Below are positions 8,241 to 17,449 of a stretch of 64,000 bases of DNA, piece after piece. The stretch comes from Bacteroidales bacterium (GTDB lineage: Bacteria; Bacteroidota; Bacteroidia; Bacteroidales; Muribaculaceae), in contig JAAVFG010000022.1 of assembly GCA_014800895.1 (NCBI GenBank), forward strand, positions 59,339 to 123,338. The letters are read 5' to 3'. How positions within the stretch are numbered: position 1 is the stretch's first letter; each line of letters begins with the position of its first letter. The translations under genes were made by a program, and so were the position numbers. The notes below the pieces were generated by a model. That model did not search any database, was not told the DNA's origin, and saw nothing but the letters and a program-made list of their open reading frames with translations.

Positions 8241-9437
8241 ATGAAGACTAACGTAGCGGTTTTTTTCGGTGGTCGATCAGTAGAACATGAGATCTCTGTA
8301 ATCTCAGCCCTTCAGGCGATCAACGCATTCAATAAAGATAAATACAATATCATTCCGATATATATATCCAAGCAGGGTCGGTGGTACACCGGCGATAATC
8401 TTCTTAATATAAAGAATTATCGCGACATGAATAAACTCATCTCCGAGGCGGAGGAGGTCTATATGCGTCCTGAATATGGAGATTATAATCTGTATAAGGT
8501 TAACGCCGGTGGATTCTTTAAGAAGAATCCTGTTGTGGCGGAGCTGCACGCAGTTATCCCGGTGCTTCATGGCACTAATGGAGAAGATGGTATTTTTGAG
8601 GGTGTCCTTGAGACCATCGGTATACCGTTCGCAGGATGTAATACACTCTCAAGCGCGAATGGTATGGATAAGATCACAATGAAGATGATCCTCCGTGAGT
8701 GTGGTATTCCGATTGTGGACTATGTATGGTTTACCGATCGTGAATGGATTGCAGATAAGGACCGTATCATCAGTAAGGTGGAGGATAAGCTCTCTTATCC
8801 GGTGATTGTAAAGCCCGCTAATCTCGGCTCGAGTGTCGGAATCGGTAAGGCAGCCAACCGGGAGGAATTGATTGAGAAAGTAAATGAGGCGGAAAAATTC
8901 TCTCAGCGTATCATAGTAGAGCATATGATTGAGAAACTGAAAGAGATTAACTGCTCCGTGCTCGGAGAAGCTGACGATCATATATCTTCAGTTTGTGAGG
9001 AGCCTATTAAGACCGGGGATTTCCTCTCGTATGAGGATAAGTATATGGGAGGAAGCAAGGGAACAGCCGGAATGCAGGCAAGTGACAAGAGAATACCGGC
9101 AGACCTTACACCCGAAATGAGTAAGAAGATCCAGGACATGGCAGGCGAGACTTTCCGCGTTTTGTCGTGTCATGGCGTAAGCCGAATAGATGTAATGGTG
9201 GATGAAAAAGACAATTCGGTATATGTAAACGAAATCAATACAATCCCGGGTTCTCTCTCATTCTATCTCTGGGAAGCAACCGGAATAAGTTTCGAGCAGC
9301 TGATGGATCGTCTTGTAAATCTTGCACTCAAACGCAAGAGAGATTCAGACCGGAAGACATTCACTTATGACCAGAATATCTTCGCGCTCGGAGGAGGCGT
9401 GAAAGGTGCTAAAGGAGCTAAAGGCGGTAAGTTTTGA
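8241..9437 (+). CDS. ddl: D-alanine--D-alanine ligase
   Basis: 398 residues, longer than the ~310-330 of common Ddl proteins. Visible motifs are the N-terminal GGRSVEHEISVISA, the ATP-grasp segment VIVKPANLGSSVGIGKA, the omega-loop SYEDKY (Tyr264, which in known ligases goes with D-Ala as second substrate) and the metal-binding EINTIPGS near residues 332-339. It makes the D-Ala-D-Ala dipeptide for MurF. The N-terminal and EINTIPGSLSFYLWE signatures resemble clostridial ligases more than the Bacteroides ones I remember. The last ~12 residues form a Gly/Lys/Ala repeat tail (GVKGAKGAKGGKF). ileS follows on the same strand after 64 bases. Confidence 0.9.
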   Translation: MKTNVAVFFGGRSVEHEISVISALQAINAFNKDKYNIIPIYISKQGRWYTGDNLLNIKNYRDMNKLISEAEEVYMRPEYGDYNLYKVNAGGFFKKNPVVAELHAVIPVLHGTNGEDGIFEGVLETIGIPFAGCNTLSSANGMDKITMKMILRECGIPIVDYVWFTDREWIADKDRIISKVEDKLSYPVIVKPANLGSSVGIGKAANREELIEKVNEAEKFSQRIIVEHMIEKLKEINCSVLGEADDHISSVCEEPIKTGDFLSYEDKYMGGSKGTAGMQASDKRIPADLTPEMSKKIQDMAGETFRVLSCHGVSRIDVMVDEKDNSVYVNEINTIPGSLSFYLWEATGISFEQLMDRLVNLALKRKRDSDRKTFTYDQNIFALGGGVKGAKGAKGGKF

Positions 9438-9501
9438 TCGTCAGGCTCAGCATACTTCTAATAAAATAAAGAGAATTAAAAAATACTTCATCCATTCAGA
9501 T

Positions 9502-12500
9502 ATGAAGAATTTCAAGGAATATAGCAAACAGTTAAATCTTTCAGACGTTAACAAGGAGATGTTATCTCTCTGGGACGCCAACTCACTCTTCGAACGCAGT
9601 ATGCAGGAGAGAGAGGGATGTCCTACATTCGTATTCTTCGAGGGTCCGCCGAGTGCAAACGGTATGCCCGGTATTCACCATGTGATGGCGCGTACCATTA
9701 AGGATATCTTCTGCCGATATAAGACCATGAAGGGATTTCATGTTAAGCGTAAGGCAGGATGGGATACCCATGGACTTCCCGTAGAACTCGGGGTTGAGAA
9801 AAGTCTTGGCATTACCAAGGAGGATATCGGAAAGAAGATATCAGTAGATGAGTATAACGCCGCTTGCCGTCGTGAGGTGATGAAGTATACAAAGGAATGG
9901 ACAGACCTTACCCATAAGATGGGTTATTGGGTCGACCTTGAGAATCCTTATATCACATACGAAAGCAAATATATCGAATCTGTATGGTGGCTTTTAAGCC
10001 AATTATACAAGAAGGGGTATCTATATAAAGGATATACTATCCAGCCCTATTCTCCGGCAGCCGGCACTGGTCTTAGCTCGCATGAGCTTAATCAGCCTGG
10101 ATGTTACCGAGATGTAAAAGACCTTACTGCAACTGCTCTTTTTACTATCAAAGAACCGAAAGAGGAGATGACAGGATGGGGAACACCCTGCTTCATGGCA
10201 TGGACCACAACTCCCTGGACACTTCCCTCCAATACTGCACTCTGTGTTGGACCCTCATTTGATTATGTAGCTCTTCGCACCTTTAATCCTTATACCGGTG
10301 AGAAGATCACAATCGTGATGGCTGAGACACTTGTTTCCTCTTATTTCAAGAAAGAGGGGGCTGAAGCAAGCATGGAGGATTACAAGCATGGCGATAAGGT
10401 GATTCCTTACCGTGTGGTAGGAAAATGGAAAGGTTCCGAGCTTGTAGGTATGAAGTATAATCAACTGATGCCTTGGGTGAAGCCGGTTGAGAAGCTTACC
10501 GATTTTGCTCCCGACTATGCTAAGAAATATGCGGAAGCCCACCCGGATAAGATTTTCAATGTAGGCTCCGATCGCTTTGTAGAGCTTGAGTCAGAGGCGT
10601 TCCGAGTAATCCCCGGAGATTATGTTACAACCGATGACGGTACAGGAATCGTTCATATCGCTCCTACTTTTGGTGCGGATGATGCAAAAGTGGCGAAAGC
10701 CGCTGATATCCCTTCTCTCTTTATGATCAACAAGAGGGGAGAGACACGTCCGATGGTGGATCTTACCGGAAAATTCTATCTGCTTGATGAATTGGCAGAA
10801 GAATTTGTAAAGGATTGTGTAAATGTAGAGCTTTATTCCAAATATCAGGGTGAGTTTGTAAAGAACGCATACGATCCCCAGTTTACTCCCGATGGGAAGT
10901 ATGACGAGGAGGCGGCAAATAAGGCGGAGGATCTGAATGTCCGACTCTGTATGGCGATGAAGCAGGATGGACGCGCATTCAAAATGGAGAAGCACGTTCA
11001 CAACTACCCCCATTGCTGGCGTACTGATAAACCTGTGCTTTATTATCCTTTGGACAGCTGGTTTATCAGAACTCCAGAGGCACGTGAGAAACTCATTGCT
11101 CTTAATGATACAATCAAGTGGAAACCGGCAACAACCGGTACGGGCAGATTTGGCAAATGGCTTGAGAACGTTCAGGACTGGAATCTTTCACGCAGCCGTT
11201 ATTGGGGAACTCCTCTTCCTATATGGCGTACCGATGACGGTAAGGAGGAAATATGCATCGGATCATACGCCGAGCTGTATGATAAGATAGAGGAGGCTGT
11301 AAAAGCCGGTGTGATGAAATCTAATCCTTTAAAGGATAAGGGATTTGTGCCTAATGATTTCACAAAGGAGAACTATGAGCACGCTGATTTGCACCGCCCT
11401 TACGTTGACGATATCGTTTTGGTATCGGAGAGCGGAAAACCGATGAAACGCGAGACAGACCTTATAGATGTATGGTTTGATTCAGGCTCTATGCCTTACG
11501 CGCAGATACACTATCCGTTTGAGAATAAAGAACTCCTTGATAACAGGGAGGTTTACCCTGCCGATTTCATTGCGGAGGGCGTTGACCAGACTCGTGGATG
11601 GTTCTTCACTCTTCATGCTATCGCCGGGATGATATTTGATTCGGTTGCATATAAGGCTGTTATTTCAAATGGTCTTGTGCTTGATAAGAATGGCAACAAA
11701 ATGTCAAAGCGACTGGGAAATGCTATCGATCCATTCAATAACATCGAGAAGTTTGGCAGCGACCCCGTACGTTGGTATATGATCTCCAACTCTTCCCCCT
11801 GGGACAATCTGAAATATGATGAGGAGGGGGTAGCCGAGGTGTCAAGAAAGCTTTTCTCCACGCTTTATAATACCTATAAATTCTTCGCGCTCTATGCCAA
11901 TGTGGATGGCTTCACCGGTAGCGAGCCGGAGTTGCCTAACAATAAGCGTCCTGAGATAGACAGATGGATTCTTTCACTCCTTAATACTTTGGTAGCGGAG
12001 GTGACAGCAGACCTTGATGACTATGAGCCGACTAAGGCGGCGAGAGCTATAGATGAGTTTGTGAATGACAATCTCAGTAACTGGTATGTACGTCTGAACC
12101 GTCGTCGTTTCTGGGCTGGAGAGATGAATGATGACAAGCTTTCTGCATATCAGACGCTCTACACTTGTCTTAAGACTGTTGCTTTGCTCTTAGCTCCATT
12201 CGCACCATTCTACTCCGATCGTCTCTATTCTGATCTCGTTGCTCCCTCATTGGAGGAAAATGGCTATGCGTCTGTGCATTTGGCTGATTTCCCTGTAAGC
12301 GATCCTGCTCTCATTGATAAGAGTCTGGAGGAGCGAATGGCTTTGGCACAGGTTGTTACTTCCAATGTTCTCGCTCTTCGTCGAAAGGTAAATCTGAAGG
12401 TAAGACAGCCACTTCAGACTCTGTTGATACCAGTAATGGATAATGCTCAGAAGGAAGCAATAGAGAAAGTTCGCAATATCATTCTTGACGAGGTCAATGT

Positions 12501-13068
12501 GAAGGAATTGAAGCTTGTGGATAATGAGGAGAGCGGACTCGTGAAGAGAGTAAAGGCAGACTTCAAGAAGCTTGGTCCAAAATATGGGAAGATCATGAAG
12601 GATCTCGGTAAGGCTATCACCGGAATGACACAGAAGGAGATAAGCGAGCTTGAGAAAGCAGGTCAGTTCGTATTTGAATCACTTCCGGGAGCGCCCGTTG
12701 TGACTTTGGATGATGTCGAGGTAATCCCTGAGGATATACCCGGATGGCTTGTTGCTAACGAGGGAAATACAACAGTGGCACTAGATGTTACCGTTACGCC
12801 CGAGCTCAAGAATGAGGGTATGGCGCGTGAGCTTATCAACCGTATACAGAATATCCGTAAGTCTTCCGATTTTGAGATAACTGACAAAGTGAAGGTTGAG
12901 CTCTCACCTAACGACAGTGTGAAGGAAGCATTGCAGGCTTTCGGTGATTATATCGGGGCTCAGGTGCTTGCAGATGAGGTCCTCCTTGCTGATCTCCAGC
13001 CGGGTGAGGGAGTAGCAGAGCTTGACATTGATGGAGAGAAGATTCTTGCCAAAGTGACAAGGAAATAA
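9502..13068 (+). CDS. ileS: Isoleucyl-tRNA synthetase, long (eukaryotic-like, type 2) form with GxHH signature
   Basis: 1188 residues from ATG 9502. An upstream in-frame ATG at 9406 would overlap ddl and add 32 non-homologous residues, so I rejected it. The class I catalytic signature normally written HxGH reads G-I-H-H at residues 57-60, following GPPSANGMP. The KMSKR motif is intact (NKMSKRLGN). The editing domain, the AGWDTHGLP segment and the long C-terminal anticodon-binding region are as in Bacteroidetes IleRS. It charges tRNA-Ile in the cytoplasm. Swapped GxHH signatures have been described in type 2 IleRS with extreme mupirocin resistance (established knowledge, from memory). lspA follows after 22 bases. 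Confidence 0.97.
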   Translation: MKNFKEYSKQLNLSDVNKEMLSLWDANSLFERSMQEREGCPTFVFFEGPPSANGMPGIHHVMARTIKDIFCRYKTMKGFHVKRKAGWDTHGLPVELGVEKSLGITKEDIGKKISVDEYNAACRREVMKYTKEWTDLTHKMGYWVDLENPYITYESKYIESVWWLLSQLYKKGYLYKGYTIQPYSPAAGTGLSSHELNQPGCYRDVKDLTATALFTIKEPKEEMTGWGTPCFMAWTTTPWTLPSNTALCVGPSFDYVALRTFNPYTGEKITIVMAETLVSSYFKKEGAEASMEDYKHGDKVIPYRVVGKWKGSELVGMKYNQLMPWVKPVEKLTDFAPDYAKKYAEAHPDKIFNVGSDRFVELESEAFRVIPGDYVTTDDGTGIVHIAPTFGADDAKVAKAADIPSLFMINKRGETRPMVDLTGKFYLLDELAEEFVKDCVNVELYSKYQGEFVKNAYDPQFTPDGKYDEEAANKAEDLNVRLCMAMKQDGRAFKMEKHVHNYPHCWRTDKPVLYYPLDSWFIRTPEAREKLIALNDTIKWKPATTGTGRFGKWLENVQDWNLSRSRYWGTPLPIWRTDDGKEEICIGSYAELYDKIEEAVKAGVMKSNPLKDKGFVPNDFTKENYEHADLHRPYVDDIVLVSESGKPMKRETDLIDVWFDSGSMPYAQIHYPFENKELLDNREVYPADFIAEGVDQTRGWFFTLHAIAGMIFDSVAYKAVISNGLVLDKNGNKMSKRLGNAIDPFNNIEKFGSDPVRWYMISNSSPWDNLKYDEEGVAEVSRKLFSTLYNTYKFFALYANVDGFTGSEPELPNNKRPEIDRWILSLLNTLVAEVTADLDDYEPTKAARAIDEFVNDNLSNWYVRLNRRRFWAGEMNDDKLSAYQTLYTCLKTVALLLAPFAPFYSDRLYSDLVAPSLEENGYASVHLADFPVSDPALIDKSLEERMALAQVVTSNVLALRRKVNLKVRQPLQTLLIPVMDNAQKEAIEKVRNIILDEVNVKELKLVDNEESGLVKRVKADFKKLGPKYGKIMKDLGKAITGMTQKEISELEKAGQFVFESLPGAPVVTLDDVEVIPEDIPGWLVANEGNTTVALDVTVTPELKNEGMARELINRIQNIRKSSDFEITDKVKVELSPNDSVKEALQAFGDYIGAQVLADEVLLADLQPGEGVAELDIDGEKILAKVTRK

Positions 13069-13090
13069 TGATCTATCATATTCTTTCTAT

Positions 13091-13780
13091 ATGACAGAAA
13101 CAGAGGAAACAAAAATAGGTAAGCCATCCGGTATAAGTGCCGGGTGGCTTGCCCTTATTATCATTGTCTTGGTCATAATAGCGGATCAGGCATTGAAAAT
13201 ATGGGTAAAAACTTCCTTTTACCTGGGAGAATCTTATCCAATCACTTCATGGTTCGAACTGAAGTTTATCGAGAATAATGGCATGGCGTTTGGCATGGAG
13301 TTATGGAATAAGCTTTTCCTAACGTTCGGCAGGATATTGGCAGTCGGTATTTTCATCTGGATAATTTGCCGGCTTAAAGATGCAGGAAATCTGCGTAAAG
13401 GCTTTATTATTGCGGTAGCACTTATTACAGCCGGAGCGGCGGGAAATATATTTGACTGTGTCTTTTACGGCGTAATCTTTAATAATCCAATGCCCCCTGA
13501 AGTTGCTCAAATCTTTCCGGCAGACGGAGGATATTCTACATGGTTTGAGGGAAGAGTGGTCGATATGCTCTATTTTCCGCTCTTTGATTTTTACTGGCCC
13601 GATTGGCTGCCGTTTGTAGGAGGAGAATATTTTGAGTTCTTTGCTTACATATTTAATTTGGCGGACTCTGCGATTTGTGTGGGTGTAGCGTTATTGATTT
13701 TCTTTTATTCTAAAGATTCCTCGTTGGCGTTGTCAATACTGGGAAAATCCGGGACAGCAGAGGATACTGATAAGAAATGA
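13091..13780 (+). CDS. lspA: Lipoprotein signal peptidase (signal peptidase II)
   Basis: 229 residues, longer than the ~160 of enterobacterial LspA because of an insert between the catalytic blocks, common in Bacteroidetes. The conserved IIADQALKIWV start, FIENNGMAFGM, the catalytic aspartates in AAGNIFD/RVVDMLYF and FNLADSAI are all visible, with four membrane helices. It cleaves prolipoproteins before the lipidated cysteine at the inner membrane. Its stop overlaps the start of the next lipoprotein gene by 4 bases, so the two are translationally coupled. Confidence 0.93.
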   Translation: MTETEETKIGKPSGISAGWLALIIIVLVIIADQALKIWVKTSFYLGESYPITSWFELKFIENNGMAFGMELWNKLFLTFGRILAVGIFIWIICRLKDAGNLRKGFIIAVALITAGAAGNIFDCVFYGVIFNNPMPPEVAQIFPADGGYSTWFEGRVVDMLYFPLFDFYWPDWLPFVGGEYFEFFAYIFNLADSAICVGVALLIFFYSKDSSLALSILGKSGTAEDTDKK

Positions 13781-14700
13781 ACTTGAAAAAGATGCAGATA
13801 GCTTATCTGCTCCTTGCGGGAGTAGTTTTGTCAGGCGCATGTTCCAAGCGCCCTGAGAAGGTTGTGTCCGATTCAAAAATGGTTGAGGTCATGACTGACA
13901 TGGAGATAGCGCAAGCATATCTGCAGAGCAAAGGGTATCAGCACAATAATCCGGAGAACAGGGAGCGGATTCTTCAGTATGTGCTTGATAAGAACAAAAT
14001 GAACAGGGAGGAATTCGATTCAACTCTTGCGTGGTATGGCAGGCATATAGATCTTTATGAAGATTTATATGCAAAAGTTGATAAGAATCTGGCAAAGAGG
14101 GAAGCGGATGTTTCCGGCAATAATATGGAGGCTCTATCAAATGACCTATGGCCTTACAGCCGTCATCTTGGAATTTCCTCCCTTTCATCTGCTGATAATT
14201 TCTCGTTTAATATACCTGCGGAGGATATCGAGAAGGGATCAAAGCTGACATGGAAATTCCACGTGACTCCCTCTTCTGACGGAACAGCTCTTTTAGGTGT
14301 GAGATATAAGTCAGGAGGCTACGGTTACATTTCCAGAATATTGACCGGGAAAGAAAATGAGATGCAGCTTCAATGTGATTCCGCTGAGATTGTAAAAGAG
14401 ATTTTCGGAAACATCCATCTGAATAATAATAATGGGTGGGTGAATATCGATTCTCTTTCTTTGTCATCTCTACCGTTTGACAGCACTATATATTATCAGA
14501 TTCATTCTACTCGTAAATATAGGGGACCAATCAGAAAGAAAACTGCGACCCAAGAAGAGCAAAAGAGGGACACGATGGAGAAAAAAGAGGAAATACAGAA
14601 AGTGTCAACCGGCTCAACTGATGGCTCTTTGCCATCTAAGAATAAAGGAAGAAAACCGGAGAAGATGCGCATACTTAACAGCAAGGGTGAACCAATTTAA
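13777..14700 (+). CDS. DUF4296 domain lipoprotein
   Basis: 307 residues. The N-terminus is a lipoprotein signal with lipobox VLSGAC, so it is processed by the LspA encoded just upstream. The segment with MVEVMTDMEIAQAYLQSKG followed by an ILQYVLDKNKMNREEFDSTLAWY-type helix pair is the DUF4296 domain (residues ~32-100). The middle part looks like a beta-sandwich, and the last ~60 residues are Lys/Glu-rich and probably disordered. Its function is unknown. The ATGA overlap with lspA marks an operon ileS-lspA-DUF4296. Confidence 0.75.
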   Translation: MNLKKMQIAYLLLAGVVLSGACSKRPEKVVSDSKMVEVMTDMEIAQAYLQSKGYQHNNPENRERILQYVLDKNKMNREEFDSTLAWYGRHIDLYEDLYAKVDKNLAKREADVSGNNMEALSNDLWPYSRHLGISSLSSADNFSFNIPAEDIEKGSKLTWKFHVTPSSDGTALLGVRYKSGGYGYISRILTGKENEMQLQCDSAEIVKEIFGNIHLNNNNGWVNIDSLSLSSLPFDSTIYYQIHSTRKYRGPIRKKTATQEEQKRDTMEKKEEIQKVSTGSTDGSLPSKNKGRKPEKMRILNSKGEPI

Positions 14701-14750
14701 TTAAGAGCGGGGATGTAGGTATCTGTATATCTTTTTTGCTGGTATTTATT

Positions 14751-15136
14751 ATGGAAGGTATATTAAGTAGAAAGATAATAGTTAATAATGAGGGGAAGGA
14801 AGTAATCTTTCCCCTTTCTATTATTTATTTCCAGGAATTGAAAGAAATAGCAAACTCTTACGAACTCCGTACAAAGTTAAGCGGAAAAATGATAAAGGAG
14901 TTTAAAATAATTCCTTTTACATTTGAAAAACCGGGAATTTGCTATTTAGATACCTGGATAATTCTAAAAATAGAGGACGGGATGACAAGGATATATTTCA
15001 ATTAAAACTGTACCCGAAGGAGATTCAGCATGTAGTTAGATTTTATCGGATGAAAAAAAGTGTTGTGCCGTCGATCTCTGAAGAGTATAAGATTGTATTG
15101 GAATTGGCAGCCCATTCTTTGTGTGTTGGGTCTTGA
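14751..15136 (+). pseudogene. Small unknown gene, possibly broken by a frameshift near 14995
   Basis: From ATG 14751 an 84-residue reading frame (MEGILSRKIIVNNEGKEV...) ends at 15005. A second frame, shifted by one base and open to 15136, continues with a protein-like sequence (KLYPKEIQHVVRFYRMKKS...). Joined near 14990-15000 the two would give a protein of about 127 residues. I do not recognise a family. It may be an intact 84-residue protein, a decayed gene, or a sequencing indel. It fills most of the gap between the DUF4296 gene and comEC. Confidence 0.35.
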
Positions 15137-15146
15137 CTATAACATT

Positions 15147-16649
15147 TTAAGTAAAGGGTTTATAATGTTTCCGATTAAGGAAATATGCCATTACCGCGAG
15201 CATTGCCATCCATAATACGACTGTCCATCCCGGAGGTGATACCTCAAGGACTGTGCCTTCCCCTAAATCTTTCATAAAGGAGAGGGCATAATCATATAAT
15301 TTATTGAGAAATATTTCAATGTAATAGAGATCAATATCAAAGAGTCTGAGGCAAAGATATAATAAAGCTATGAGGATATAAATTGGCATCAGGGGGAGAA
15401 TTAGAAGGTTAGCCGGAAGGAAATTGATTGGGAAAGTATGAAAATGATATGCCACAATAATCCATGATGCCGTAGTAGATATTATAGATGCTAAAATCAG
15501 AGCAGCAAGATTATGAAGTTTAGGATGAAAACGGTAATCAATAGGATTAAGATGGCTGGAGAAGAGGATAAGTGCGCCTACGCAGACAAAGCTTAACTGA
15601 AATCCGACATCAAGAAGAGAATATGGAGAGAACAGCAAGATGAGAAACCCGGCTAAACATAGAGAATTAAGAGCGGTGTTTTTTCTTTCCAATATCATTG
15701 CGAGAATAAAGACGGAAATCATTGTGCATGCCCTGACTAATGAAGGGGAGAAGCCCGTAAGAAAAGTGTAAATCCATAGAAGAAGTGCAGTCAGGAAGTA
15801 ACGCAATTTGTATTTACCTGCAAAATTTAGAGGAAATAGAATGAGAAGAAGGATCGATCCAATAATTCCGATATGAAAACCGCTTAACGCCAGAATATGA
15901 GCCACTCCGGCATTTGCAAATAGCGTTCGGGTTTCATCGTCAAGATAAGTTTTATCTCCTGATAGAACGGATATAAGAAAATTACGGGTATTGCTCTGTA
16001 AAGGCTGTTTCTCTATGAATGCAACGAATTTATTGCGTAAATCATAGCTGTAATAATCGAGACTGAGGGAGTGGCCGACCTTTGTGATCTGATTGTCAGA
16101 GATTTTTATGGAATAATAAAAACCTCTTTCTTTCATTGCTTTCACATAGGAAGTGTTATCAAGTTTTTCTGAAGTTTTTATCTCCCTTAATTTATCAGCA
16201 GGAAAGAGTATACGGTCTCCAATATTATGCGTAAATGCCGGAACAGTCATCCTTACCTTAAATCTGTTCTTGGAATCCGGATTCCCATTTTCCCAATAAA
16301 GTCGATGACATTCCAGTGACACGATATCTCCGATTGCTTTTTCCTCTATATTTTCAACCGTCCCTTCTATCGCAGCAATATGATTCAATAAGTCCGGGGA
16401 GGGTGAGTTATAAGAGGAGATATTACCTGCAATATTTCCAATCCCGCAGAAGCAAAATGCTATCCATACATAATGTAGGGGAGATAAGCGGAAGAAGCGG
16501 GTTAATTGATTTCGCGCCGCGAGTATATATAAATAAAGACTCACCCCGGCAATAACCGAGGCGAGTCCAAGCCAGACTCCAAATCCATCAAGTGCAGTCA
16601 GCACACCAATGGCTATAGCTATGAAGGGTATAAGCATTGGGGCACGCAT
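15147..16649 (-). CDS. comEC: ComEC/Rec2-family membrane protein lacking the nuclease domain
   Basis: 500 residues: two N-terminal membrane helices, a DUF4131-like periplasmic segment (residues ~75-200), then the competence domain with the typical FLISVLSGDKTYLD, GVAHILALSGFHIGI and GFSPSLVRACTM motifs and about eight helices. The protein ends after the membrane part; the C-terminal metallo-beta-lactamase nuclease domain of Bacillus ComEC is absent, as usual in Bacteroidales. It forms the inner-membrane channel for DNA uptake in competent relatives. It lies 26 bases downstream of aroE on the same strand. Confidence 0.85.
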   Translation of the reverse strand: MRAPMLIPFIAIAIGVLTALDGFGVWLGLASVIAGVSLYLYILAARNQLTRFFRLSPLHYVWIAFCFCGIGNIAGNISSYNSPSPDLLNHIAAIEGTVENIEEKAIGDIVSLECHRLYWENGNPDSKNRFKVRMTVPAFTHNIGDRILFPADKLREIKTSEKLDNTSYVKAMKERGFYYSIKISDNQITKVGHSLSLDYYSYDLRNKFVAFIEKQPLQSNTRNFLISVLSGDKTYLDDETRTLFANAGVAHILALSGFHIGIIGSILLLILFPLNFAGKYKLRYFLTALLLWIYTFLTGFSPSLVRACTMISVFILAMILERKNTALNSLCLAGFLILLFSPYSLLDVGFQLSFVCVGALILFSSHLNPIDYRFHPKLHNLAALILASIISTTASWIIVAYHFHTFPINFLPANLLILPLMPIYILIALLYLCLRLFDIDLYYIEIFLNKLYDYALSFMKDLGEGTVLEVSPPGWTVVLWMAMLAVMAYFLNRKHYKPFT

Positions 16650-16675
16650 AGTCCTGACTCTCTAAAATAATGTGA

Positions 16676-17416
16676 TTAGCTATTCCATATTTCCCATGCA
16701 GCTTCCGCCTGCCCATAAAGCATGTCAAGACCATTCTTCACCGTAGCTCCTTGCTCCATACTTTTTCTCATAAATGTTGTGAGCTCAGGATTATATACCA
16801 GGTCATAACAGATATGATTGGGTCCTAACAGTGAATAGGGTATCTCCGGTGCAGTCTCCACATTGGGATACATCCCGAGAGGCGTGGTATTTACTATCAG
16901 AAGATTATCCTCCATTATCTCCGGAGTAAGCTCGCTATATGATAGAATCCCTTTGCCGGAGATGCGGGAAACCAAAGTAGGGGTAATGCCTAAAGACTTC
17001 AAGGCATACACCACTGCTTTAGAAGCTCCCCCTGTACCCAACACCAATCCTTTCTTAATATCGGGTCTCAACAAGGGGAGTAAGGTTTCCGTAAATCCAA
17101 TGTAGTCGGTATTGAAGCCTTTAAGGTTTTTTACACCGCCTATGTTGGAAATTTTAATTGTATTGACAGCTCCAATCTCTTTTGCGCTCTCATCTATGTC
17201 ATTCAGGAAAGAGAAGACATCCTGTTTGTAAGGAATAGTGACATTAAGTCCACACAGATTCTCCACCTTATCTAAAAGTTCAGATAGGAGAGATATTTCC
17301 GCCAAGGGATAGAGCTCATAATGAGCGTCTATATTTTGGGATTTGAATTTATCGGTGAAGTATCTCTTGGAGAAGGAATGACCGAGAGGAAATCCGATTA
17401 GTCCGAAGTTTCTCAT
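16676..17416 (-). CDS. aroE: Shikimate dehydrogenase
   Basis: 246 residues, slightly short for AroE (~270). Substrate-binding motif FPLGHSFSK at the N-terminus, the catalytic Lys in NVTIPYKQDV, GAVNTI, the NADP-binding glycine loop GTGGASKAV and the C-terminal NTTPLGM and GLDMLYGQAE segments are all present. It reduces 3-dehydroshikimate to shikimate in aromatic amino acid synthesis. It is co-directional with comEC and the M13 peptidase gene, spaced by 26 and 33 bases. Confidence 0.93.
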   Translation of the reverse strand: MRNFGLIGFPLGHSFSKRYFTDKFKSQNIDAHYELYPLAEISLLSELLDKVENLCGLNVTIPYKQDVFSFLNDIDESAKEIGAVNTIKISNIGGVKNLKGFNTDYIGFTETLLPLLRPDIKKGLVLGTGGASKAVVYALKSLGITPTLVSRISGKGILSYSELTPEIMEDNLLIVNTTPLGMYPNVETAPEIPYSLLGPNHICYDLVYNPELTTFMRKSMEQGATVKNGLDMLYGQAEAAWEIWNS

Positions 17417-17449
17417 AATTAAATATTCTGCTTATCCATAAGATAATTA

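Noticed and set aside
9406..9501. N-terminal extension of IleRS starting inside ddl
   Set aside because: It overlaps the ddl 3' end and adds 32 residues with no similarity to synthetases; ATG 9502 gives the normal N-terminus.
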